DNA of 44,575 nt from IMG/VR virus record IMGVR_UViG_3300037189_007871, positions 1-44,575 of that record. One strand, written 5' to 3'. The DNA is from a virus. Below, one piece after another: positions 39,062-44,575 of this stretch. Within the stretch, counting starts at the first letter, position 1. Each line of letters opens with the position of its first letter. Both the position numbers and the translations under genes were made by a program. The notes beneath the pieces were generated by a model that had not been told where the DNA came from, did no database searches, and saw only the letters and a program-made list of their open reading frames with translations.

Positions 39062-40261
39062 TCACTTCAAAGCAAGTCGCAATTGAGCAACGCGGCGCGA
39101 CTGTTCGAGCTTTTTACCGCGCATGTATCGCATTGTTGTTTTGCTATCAGAGTGACCAAGCGTTTCACGAATATCATCGAGTGTGCTGCCTGCTGTCGCT
39201 GCCTCTGTCGCTGCGCCTGCGCGGGCGTCCATCGACCATACGTCGCGCGGCAATCCAGCAAGATCCGCAATCTGTCTCCAAGCTGGCGAGTAACACCTAT
39301 CAGCGTATGGCCTGTCAGCTTTCTCATCGATGATAAGCGGGCCAATACGTTCCGCTTCATTGATGGAAGTAATGATCTCCATAACCATTGGACACAGCGT
39401 CAGATCATGCGCGACTTCCTGGCCTGTCTTGGTCGTTCGTTTATAGAACTGCCACTCATCAGAGATGTCGGCCCAGGTTATCCCATTAACCCATTGCTGA
39501 TTGTTCAAAGTATAATTTGATCTAGCGCCTGACGCCGGGATAGGGAGCCATTCGCCTATCACGTCTTTCTGACGCATGGCGCACTCGAACTGGATAGCTG
39601 TTGCAAGGGCCAGGGAGAGCCGTCCATTAGCCAAAGCTGTTTTGATAAAGGTCTGCGCCTGGTCGCGCGTCATTGCGCTCTGCCGTGGCCTTGGCCTCTC
39701 GAACTGTGTGTTGTGCAAGATGGCATGGACGCGGGCGCATCCGTCAACCTCGGCTGCTACGCCAAAGCTAAAGACCCTGCGTAGCATTTCAACCACACGA
39801 TAGGCGGTATGAATATGCTCTTCACCTGTTGGCCCATCTGGAAAGCGGGCCTCGTTATACCAGCGGCGGATGACGGCGAGATTGATGGCGTCGATTTTGA
39901 CTGTGCCAATACGCTCTTCAACCCAGTCGAGAGAATGTGAATAGGTTCTGCGCGTGTTAGGTTTAACCCTGCAATTGAAAGGGCTTTCTGGGCGCAGGCG
40001 ATATTCCCTAAATAATTTTGAGATTGTTATTTCAGACAGGTGTTCGTAGTCGCCTTCCTGGCGCGCGATCCATTCAAGCATTTCCGCCTGGTAAATAGCG
40101 CAAATAGAGGCAAGCTCTTCCTCAGTCTGCGCTATTACTCTGATTGATGACGGCGCGTAGTTGAGGGCGCGGGCGCGCTTGTTGGCTTCCCAGTATAGGC
40201 GCACTTCGCCGTTCGCGTTTGTCTTTCTGACTAGCCCCGGTATTTTTGAAACCTGTTTCAT
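39062..40261 (-). CDS. int: Tyrosine-family integrase
   Basis: This 399-aa tyrosine recombinase inserts the phage at tRNA-Gly. Its C-terminal catalytic domain has FECAMRQKDVIGEW (first Arg), VWSMDARAGAATEAA (second Arg), LGHSDSKTTMRYMRG (His and the nucleophile Tyr), in a subfamily where the usual HxxR His is not His (here MDAR). The middle has the SAM-like core-binding region (PNTRRTYSHSLDWVEERIG). ATG 40261 is chosen because GGAGAAGG lies just upstream. It is the last gene of the leftward operon and its stop lies 79 nt from the attP core. Confidence 0.93.
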   Translation of the reverse strand: MKQVSKIPGLVRKTNANGEVRLYWEANKRARALNYAPSSIRVIAQTEEELASICAIYQAEMLEWIARQEGDYEHLSEITISKLFREYRLRPESPFNCRVKPNTRRTYSHSLDWVEERIGTVKIDAINLAVIRRWYNEARFPDGPTGEEHIHTAYRVVEMLRRVFSFGVAAEVDGCARVHAILHNTQFERPRPRQSAMTRDQAQTFIKTALANGRLSLALATAIQFECAMRQKDVIGEWLPIPASGARSNYTLNNQQWVNGITWADISDEWQFYKRTTKTGQEVAHDLTLCPMVMEIITSINEAERIGPLIIDEKADRPYADRCYSPAWRQIADLAGLPRDVWSMDARAGAATEAATAGSTLDDIRETLGHSDSKTTMRYMRGKKLEQSRRVAQLRLALK

Positions 40262-40466
40262 TGTCCTTCTCCGCTGGCGTGGAGGATCTGCGTTCGCGTG
40301 AATAGAGAAAATCTTGAACTGCAACCCAGTGTCTTCGATCTTGGAACAATGGTGAGCGCCGGGGAAGACCCGAACGCTCTAAAACTATTGCTGTCGCCGT
40401 CCATTCAACGACTGTCATTCCCAGGCGCTTGGCGATTTCCCTATCCGAAAGATAGATGTCACCCAC
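40122..40466 (-). CDS. Excisionase-like HTH protein
   Basis: This 114-aa protein starts at GTG 40466, with AAGGAG 7 nt upstream. It has a short winged HTH: YLSDREIAKRLGMTVVEWTA, then VLERSGLPRRSPLFQDRRHW (residues about 5-47), as in phage excisionases or directionality factors. After about residue 60 the frame overlaps the integrase start by 140 nt and looks nonconserved (Arg/Ser rich). It probably bends attP to promote excision. Confidence 0.72.
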   Translation of the reverse strand: MGDIYLSDREIAKRLGMTVVEWTATAIVLERSGLPRRSPLFQDRRHWVAVQDFLYSRERRSSTPAEKDNETGFKNTGASQKDKRERRSAPILGSQQARPRPQLRAVINQSNSAD

Positions 40467-40470
40467 ACTG

Positions 40471-40950
40471 TTACTCCTTGATCCTTGTTTTGATAACCGA
40501 CACGGTATCGAACAATTCCATAAGCTCAGGGATGACATCTAGCGCGCCAGCAATTGCCATTGCGCGTTTGATATTAGCCTCAATCCTGGTGATTTCATCT
40601 AGCAATACGCCATGCTTTATTGATGGCGTTGAGTGTCGCAATGTATCAATCGATATATAATTCCCACCTTCATTTGATGCTGGGCTTGATACAAATTTAG
40701 GGCTGATAAGTTTTATACTATCAACAATAACTTCAATTCTAACGCTTCTGATTAACTGCGCTGCGCGTTGCAAACCTAATTGTTGAATTGCTTCATTGCC
40801 GTCCCAAACAAATTCGCCATGCAAAATATTGTTTGGGTTTTTAGCTGCCTCAAAAACAGCCTCACTTCTTATCGACCCATCTACATCAGCGCAAAGTAAA
40901 ATAGCTTCTCTAACCAATTGCGCTTTTGTTGTTTTTTCAATTGTTGCCAT
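40471..40950 (-). CDS. Phage protein, unknown
   Basis: This 159-aa protein starts with MATIEKTTKAQLVREAILLC and has IRSEAVFEAAKNPNNILHGE. The middle has HPS-type polar loops and the end is a helix (MELFDTVSVIKTRIKE). No known domain is recognised. It is richer in A/T than its neighbours. It is the first gene after the pentanucleotide tract, with AGGGG upstream of its ATG. Confidence 0.8.
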   Translation of the reverse strand: MATIEKTTKAQLVREAILLCADVDGSIRSEAVFEAAKNPNNILHGEFVWDGNEAIQQLGLQRAAQLIRSVRIEVIVDSIKLISPKFVSSPASNEGGNYISIDTLRHSTPSIKHGVLLDEITRIEANIKRAMAIAGALDVIPELMELFDTVSVIKTRIKE

Positions 40951-40982
40951 AATAAATACCCCTGTAATTTATTAGATAAATT

Positions 40983-41421
40983 CCACGCCGAGCCACTTAC
41001 TCCTATCGTTGTCCTGCCTTACAGTTCCCTTCCTTTCCTGCCACGCCATTCCTCTGCGCTGCACATCGTTCCTGTCCTAACCATTCCTGCCAAGACGTTC
41101 CAAACTGCACCATTCCAATCCTCGTTACGCCACACCCATCCTGCCTCGCCAAGCCATGCCAGATAGTTCCCGACCCGACCCCGCAATACCTTTCCATTCA
41201 GTACCTTTCCATTCCTGCCTCGCCTGTTCTTTCCAATGCCCGCAATACGTCGCGTCGCCTTTCCTGCCTCGCCGTCCAAACTTTGCCTTTCTCCACCTTT
41301 CCTTTCCGTTCTTCACCACGCCCATCCTGCCTTTCCCTTACTCGCCAGTCGCGTCCCCAACTTTCCACTCCATTCCTGCCATGCCTCGGCTCACCGAACT
41401 AAGTCGTGCCTTAACTGTCCC
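40983..41421 (-). repeat. Noncoding GGNNN-periodic tract
   Basis: On the minus strand a GG (CC on the plus strand) falls nearly every 5 nt across about 440 bp. I followed the register by hand: plus-strand CC positions keep the same residue modulo 5 for tens of bases, and each change is a step of 4 nt, usually at CCTGCC. Units differ in the other three bases (GGAAT, GGAAA, GGCGA, GGCAG). The open frames that cross it are artefacts of this periodicity. It lies in the recombination operon between two genes and would be transcribed. Function is unknown. Confidence 0.9.
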
Positions 41422-41429
41422 CGCCGCGC

Positions 41430-41461
41430 TTAAGCCGCGCCAGTTTCCCGACGCGGCTTAA
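41430..41461 (-). other. Perfect hairpin next to the GGNNN tract
   Basis: TTAAGCCGCG and CGCGGCTTAA form a perfect 10-bp stem with a 12-nt loop (CCAGTTTCCCGA). It sits between the stop of the 262-aa gene and the pentanucleotide tract. There is no U tract, so it is a boundary or RNA-stability element rather than a standard terminator. Confidence 0.75.
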
Positions 41462-41466
41462 CTCAA

Positions 41467-42255
41467 TTATTCTGCTGCAATAGCAAATGATCCTGGTAGC
41501 GTTGGTTTAAGTTCACGCTCTACAGCCGTATCAAAGAACCATTGCATTAGCTCATCAGTCTCATCGTCAAACGAAAGAGGATTTTCGATTGCGTCAATCT
41601 GAGCTTCGCGTCCTTGATGTTCTGTAATCCGCAACCAATCTGCGTCGTCTTGGCTAACCAAACGGAAACGCCCAAAGCTGCCGCCTTTCTGTGGTCGCCA
41701 ATCACCAATTCCGACAATCGTTCCTGCCGCTGCCAAAAGGTTCAACACTTGGCTTTCTTTAACCAGGTTAGAAACAATTTGTATTTCAAGAGCGCAGGCC
41801 CATTCCCTAAAGATGGGGCGTGTTCTCATGTCTGGAACGCTATTCATTCCGCTACTGCGAACCATGCGACAAAACATCGTTGGCAATCCATAGAAATGGA
41901 CAGTGTGCGACGTGATGCCAGTTAAGCGCATGATTGCTGCGCGTGTTGCGCCAGGCATATCTACTGCGGCTTGACCAATAGCTTTATGAAAACAATTTGT
42001 CGGGAGATGAACCGCCGTAGGGTATTCTTCCGAACGGCTCAAATATAACCCGCTGCGATATTCTGCAATCGGATCATGCTTTAACGATGTTGCCTTTTCA
42101 GCGCGGTTCTTTTTTGGCGCTGGCATTAGCATTTCTTGCCGAGCCTTTTCACTAAAGCGGTTCATGATTAGCGGCGTTTCACCAACCACTAAACAATTCA
42201 GCTTGCGTGTGTGCAACTCGGTTACTTCTACTGATACTTCTTTTGCTTTTGCCAT
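41467..42255 (-). CDS. Conserved phage protein of the recombination module, unknown
   Basis: This 262-aa protein has GETPLIMNRFSEKARQEML near the N-terminus, then GLYLSRSEEYPTAVHLPTNC, AIMRLTGITSHTVHFYG, and ends the core with TIVGIGDWRPQKGGSFGRFR. The acidic segment and hydrophobic end follow. Proteins like this lie near annealing proteins in many phages, and the function is not known. It lies between an SSB-tailed protein and the GGNNN tract, so it may bind single strands or that tract. Confidence 0.8.
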   Translation of the reverse strand: MAKAKEVSVEVTELHTRKLNCLVVGETPLIMNRFSEKARQEMLMPAPKKNRAEKATSLKHDPIAEYRSGLYLSRSEEYPTAVHLPTNCFHKAIGQAAVDMPGATRAAIMRLTGITSHTVHFYGLPTMFCRMVRSSGMNSVPDMRTRPIFREWACALEIQIVSNLVKESQVLNLLAAAGTIVGIGDWRPQKGGSFGRFRLVSQDDADWLRITEHQGREAQIDAIENPLSFDDETDELMQWFFDTAVERELKPTLPGSFAIAAE

Positions 42256-42307
42256 TTTAGTTGTCCTCTTCTGGCGAAGTTAATTTATTAAAAGCTATCA
42301 CGATTGA

Positions 42308-42553
42308 TTAAAACGGAACGTCATCGTCTAATTCTACTTTGACGACTTTCTTAACTGGCGAAGATCCGTCCTTTAGGCGGAACTTTAGCGAGAGGAACTT
42401 GCCGCCGTTACGGGCCTCACGTTCCTTCCCGTCAATCCAGAATTCAGTTCCATCGATCCAGGTTCCTGAGCCTCTGTGTTCTGGATGCCAGTCCTCAGTC
42501 TTTCGTTCGTTTGCACTAAGCGAACCTGTGCCTTTCTTATCGAATTCTGCCAT
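42308..42553 (-). CDS. Small protein with an SSB-type C-terminal tail
   Basis: This 81-aa protein contains TEDWHPEHRGSGTWIDGTEF and NGGKFLSLKFRLKDG, resembling small proteins of phage recombination modules, and ends in VELDDDVPF. The last six residues, DDDVPF, are nearly the same as the E. coli SSB tail (DDDIPF) that binds recombination and repair partners. It may be a miniature SSB or a decoy that draws host SSB partners. AAAGGA precedes the ATG. Confidence 0.75.
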   Translation of the reverse strand: MAEFDKKGTGSLSANERKTEDWHPEHRGSGTWIDGTEFWIDGKEREARNGGKFLSLKFRLKDGSSPVKKVVKVELDDDVPF

Positions 42554-42556
42554 GTC

Positions 42557-43183
42557 TTATCCTTTCAAGTCGGCGTCGATATTGTTGTATTCAGTTCTGA
42601 CGGCTGCGATGTCTGCTACCGTCATGCGGTCACGCTCCGCTTTGGTGTCTTTCGTCCAGGTTTTAAGCTGGGCGCGTGTCGTGATCTCTGCCAATTGCGC
42701 CATGAATTTCTTGCGCGCTTCTGTGCTTTGTTCCTCATTCATTGGTTCAATAACTGGCTCAGGTTTCTTTGGTGGCGGCGCTGGAACTGGCTTTGGCGCA
42801 TCTTCGGCATCGTTGTCTGGAAAGTCTGATGCAAGCATTGTGATTGCTGCGCTTTGATACCTCCTTGAGTAAGTCAACGACGCTCCGATTTCTTGTTGCT
42901 TGGCCGGAAATGCGCAAACGGGATAATCACTGCTGATCCACTCGCCTGACTTATGGCCCAGGATCGTTTTCAGCATTAAGATGTTGCCTTCAACATATGT
43001 TGTTTGTGTGAGGCAAAGCCCATGCTTGTGTAGGGCAGGACGCAATACTTCAAACTGCGCCGGAAGATCAGCATATTTAGATTTTAAATGCGGATTGATG
43101 CAGCGTTTCTCGGCGTCTTTCAAATCGCCATTGAATGAAGAAAGCGCTGTAAATATCGCCGTTACTGTTTCGGAAGTGTTCAT
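42557..43183 (-). CDS. erf: ERF-family single-strand annealing protein
   Basis: This 208-aa protein has the ERF pattern: INPHLKSKYADLPAQFEVLR, then PALHKHGLCLTQTTYV, TILGHKSGEWISSDYPVCAF and QEIGASLTYSRRYQSAAITM (residues about 28-120), followed by a Pro-rich linker and a helical tail (about 150-208). ERF anneals complementary strands during phage recombination and circularisation. It overlaps the nuclease gene by 4 nt, as expected for a nuclease/annealing pair. Confidence 0.9.
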   Translation of the reverse strand: MNTSETVTAIFTALSSFNGDLKDAEKRCINPHLKSKYADLPAQFEVLRPALHKHGLCLTQTTYVEGNILMLKTILGHKSGEWISSDYPVCAFPAKQQEIGASLTYSRRYQSAAITMLASDFPDNDAEDAPKPVPAPPPKKPEPVIEPMNEEQSTEARKKFMAQLAEITTRAQLKTWTKDTKAERDRMTVADIAAVRTEYNNIDADLKG

Positions 43184-43689
43184 TTCGCCTCACGAATTGT
43201 TATTGCGCCTGACTTTGAACGTGATGCCTTAATGCCGTGGCCGTATGCCTCAGCAACATCATCTTCAACCAGGGCTTTGATTTCTTTGACTGACGTTTCA
43301 AATGCTTTCGCGTAGCCTTTATTGGCTAACCAGACATGAGCTTGCTCGGCCCAGGCGTTTGATTGTGTCATGTCAACCTTGCGAACTGCGTCAACCTTTG
43401 GCTTAGGCGCTTCAAATGCTACAGGCTCTTCGCCAGTCTCAACGCAATTCCAAAAGTGCCGCTCGATCTCGACAAGCGCGGCGATATATTCATCGTCACG
43501 ATCTACTTCAAAATATTCATATCGATCATTGCCAAAGAAAACGCTCAGGTATGCGCCGTCTGCGTCTGTGACCTTGATGTTATGTTGAAGCTGGGCATAC
43601 CAATAGGGAACGCAATCCTCAGCTTTGCGAAAAGCGTTGGTGTGCTTTGCTTCAAAGATCCACTTACGTTTCTTTTGTGGCTTATTCAT
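43180..43689 (-). CDS. YqaJ-type exonuclease, C-terminal part
   Basis: This 169-aa protein begins MNKPQKKRKWIFEAKHTNAF. The E-A-K of FEAK is the E-x-K half of the PD-(D/E)XK active site, and what follows (YWYAQLQHNIKVTDADGAYL, then SVFFGNDRYEYFEVDRDDEY, then VEIERHFWNCVETGEEP) matches the C-terminal half of YqaJ-family viral recombinases. The start overlaps the preceding frame by 8 nt. With the N-terminal frame it would form one family-length nuclease. Confidence 0.85.
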   Translation of the reverse strand: MNKPQKKRKWIFEAKHTNAFRKAEDCVPYWYAQLQHNIKVTDADGAYLSVFFGNDRYEYFEVDRDDEYIAALVEIERHFWNCVETGEEPVAFEAPKPKVDAVRKVDMTQSNAWAEQAHVWLANKGYAKAFETSVKEIKALVEDDVAEAYGHGIKASRSKSGAITIREAK

Positions 43690-43990
43690 CTTCCCATACC
43701 ATTCCGTCTAATGTGCAAGACATAAAAGGCTCATCGAAGCTGCTACGCTCCGCTTGCTGATCTTTCACAGTTTTGCCGGAAATTTTTTCAAACCATGAAA
43801 TATTCAGAGGCTCGGTGAATGATCCCATCTGAACCATCAGCACGTCTGACAAATCTTCTGGCTCACGTTCGCCGCGTTTCTCTAACCATAGATTGCGGAT
43901 ACGCTCTTTATCCCCGCTCATAAGAGTGTTCGCGTCACTGCCGCCAATTGATGTCATGCGGCGTTTAACTTGCTCAGGCGTTAATGCCAT
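43682..43990 (-). CDS. YqaJ-type exonuclease, N-terminal part
   Basis: This 102-aa protein has RRMTSIGGSDANTLMSGDKE, then LVMVQ-like QMGSFTEPLNISWFEK and finally FMSCTLDGMVWEDE before a TAA. The Asp of TLDG is the first active-site acid of the YqaJ nuclease. The rest of the site is in the next frame (43180-43689). It has a strong GGAGG site before its ATG. The family is usually one uninterrupted protein. Confidence 0.85.
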   Translation of the reverse strand: MALTPEQVKRRMTSIGGSDANTLMSGDKERIRNLWLEKRGEREPEDLSDVLMVQMGSFTEPLNISWFEKISGKTVKDQQAERSSFDEPFMSCTLDGMVWEDE

Positions 43991-44204
43991 CTGTCGCCTC
44001 CATTACTCTATTGAAAGCCGCCATTGCTCTTGCGTAACGCTCAAAATCTATTTGCGGGATAGATAAAACGATGCCTGGATAGCCTGTGGCGTCTTCAATG
44101 GTGACAAAGAGCTTGTCTGTTTTGTTTGTATGTCCCCCGGTTTCTAGGAATGACATCTTGATGTCGCCGTCTAATGAAAAATGAACCGCGCTAATCATCT
44201 TCAT
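43974..44204 (-). CDS. Small protein of the recombination operon, unknown
   Basis: This 76-aa protein begins MKMISAVHFSLDGDIKMSFL and has KLFVTIEDATGYPGIVLSIP, then ERYARAMAAFNRVMEATDG. It looks like a small alpha/beta protein. It overlaps the nuclease gene by 17 nt and starts in a TGATG overlap with the membrane-protein gene. No family is recognised. Confidence 0.75.
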   Translation of the reverse strand: MKMISAVHFSLDGDIKMSFLETGGHTNKTDKLFVTIEDATGYPGIVLSIPQIDFERYARAMAAFNRVMEATDGINA

Positions 44205-44368
44205 CAGAATGATCTCCGCTTTGAGTTGATTTCGGATTGCAGTTTTTCACGCAGGAATTTCTCATCCATGCGGCGCATGTTTCTAATGTTGCGGAACATT
44301 GAGATAGCCAAAGTCCCCAGGACTATGGCTGAAAATCCTAGAAGGATTTCAGTTAAATATGTAAGCAT
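44204..44368 (-). CDS. Small membrane protein, first gene of the leftward operon
   Basis: This 54-aa protein has a membrane helix (EILLGFSAIVLGTLAISMF, about 7-25) followed by a basic helix (NIRNMRRMDEKFLREKL). AAGAGGGAC lies before the ATG at 44368. It is the first gene after the leftward promoter and overlaps the next gene by 1 nt. It could be a lambda Kil/SieB-like early membrane protein (inference). Confidence 0.7.
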   Translation of the reverse strand: MLTYLTEILLGFSAIVLGTLAISMFRNIRNMRRMDEKFLREKLQSEINSKRRSF

Positions 44369-44376
44369 TTGTCCCT

Positions 44377-44412
44377 CTTAGTGCTTCGCAAATCAGCGAA
44401 GTTGGCACTAAG
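44377..44412 (-). other. 5' leader hairpin of the leftward operon
   Basis: CTTAGTGC (44377-44384) pairs with GCACTAAG (44405-44412) and TTCGC with GCGAA, with a bulge GTTG on one side and loop AAATCA. It would form at the very start of the leftward mRNA and just before the AGAGGG ribosome site. Confidence 0.75.
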
Positions 44413-44415
44413 AAG

Positions 44416-44441
44416 ATACCTAAAAGATTTAGGGTTGCAAG
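44416..44441 (-). promoter_or_regulatory. Leftward promoter with second copy of the operator
   Basis: ATACCTAAA-AGA-TTTAGGGTT (44416-44436) is the operator of 394-414 with two bases changed in one arm. On the minus strand TTGCAA (44440-44435) could be a -35 box and TATCTT a -10 box 16 nt later, with the operator between them. A third degenerate CTAAA/TTTAG pair lies within the repressor gene at about 44449-44464. Confidence 0.65.
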
Positions 44442-44575
44442 CTATTTACTAAAATTATTTAGGGATATTTGGTTAATATCTGTTGCCAATGTCACTGGCA
44501 AGCCCGACATATCCCCACGATAAATGTAATCAAGACCGGCCCCGGTGAATGTATAAATGCGGATTGCATACACAA
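44442..44575 (-). CDS. CI-like XRE repressor, C-terminal part (gene crosses the join)
   Basis: These bases hold the end of the 93-aa repressor whose start is at 235. Bases 44489-44575 duplicate 1-87. The frame continues GLDYIYRGDMSGLPVTLATD, then INQISLNNFSK and TAG at 44444-44442. The short polar tail after the HTH shows that the protein has no separate C-terminal peptidase or large oligomerisation domain. Confidence 0.85.
   Translation of the reverse strand, partial: VYAIRIYTFTGAGLDYIYRGDMSGLPVTLATDINQISLNNFSK
44489..44575. repeat. Terminal overlap, right copy
   Basis: Identical to bases 1-87. It should be removed once when the sequence is circularised. Confidence 0.95.

Noticed and set aside
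41003-41461. Open frames in both directions across the GGNNN tract
   Set aside because: Their products are strings of Gly, Trp, Arg, Ala or of Pro, Ser, Cys imposed by the 5-nt periodicity. None has a convincing start signal or family.

Overview
The window is one complete phage genome, or an excised prophage, opened at an arbitrary point. Bases 1-87 are identical to bases 44489-44575, so the real molecule is a 44,488-bp circle or circularly permuted genome, and one gene (the lysogeny repressor) crosses the join. It is a temperate podovirus. It has an integrase, an attP that carries the 3' half of a tRNA-Gly(CCC) gene, repressor and Cro-type regulators with shared palindromic operators, and a T7-like short-tail set (tubular proteins A and B, very large internal or ejection proteins). 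No phage RNA polymerase or DNA polymerase was seen. A GcrA-family protein and the tRNA-Gly attachment site point to an alphaproteobacterial host.

Layout. (1) 44369-44488 joined to 1-424 is the switch: the repressor (- strand, 235 through the join to 44442), a promoter/operator for the rightward early operon (388-417) and one for the leftward operon (44416-44436). (2) 425-4684 (+) is the early operon: Cro-like protein, terminator, nuclease-like protein, RusA resolvase, a DnaA domain IV protein, GcrA-like protein, small ORFs, HNH endonuclease, a DUF1376 replication protein and an XRE protein. It ends at a strong hairpin (4771-4805) that also faces the convergent operon. (3) 8365-4808 (-) is an accessory operon that starts at an HTH protein with operators over its own start codon. 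It carries a DUF932 protein and several small proteins, most of them separated by GC-rich hairpins followed by an AGAAGGA ribosome-binding leader, and ends with two XRE proteins and a secreted protein. (4) 8575-38865 (+) is the late region: terminases, lysis-type small genes, a repeat/glycine-rich fibre, portal, scaffold, capsid, tail tubular proteins, ejection proteins, collagen-like fibre, second glycine-rich protein, endolysin and a membrane protein. (5) 38866-38983 is attP with arm repeats. (6) 44368-39062 (-) is the recombination/integration operon: a split YqaJ nuclease, an ERF annealing protein, an 81-aa protein with an SSB-type tail, a 262-aa unknown, a 440-bp pentanucleotide-periodic noncoding tract, an unknown gene, excisionase and integrase.

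The two most unusual signals are these. First, the 154-aa HTH protein at 5311-5775 contains a 27-residue segment strikingly similar to residues 14-40 of this phage's own major capsid protein, which suggests capsid mimicry by a prophage-expressed regulator. Second, the tract at 40983-41421 carries a GG dinucleotide on the transcribed (-) strand almost exactly every 5 nt for about 85 steps. It lies inside the recombination operon next to the annealing genes and has no coding explanation.
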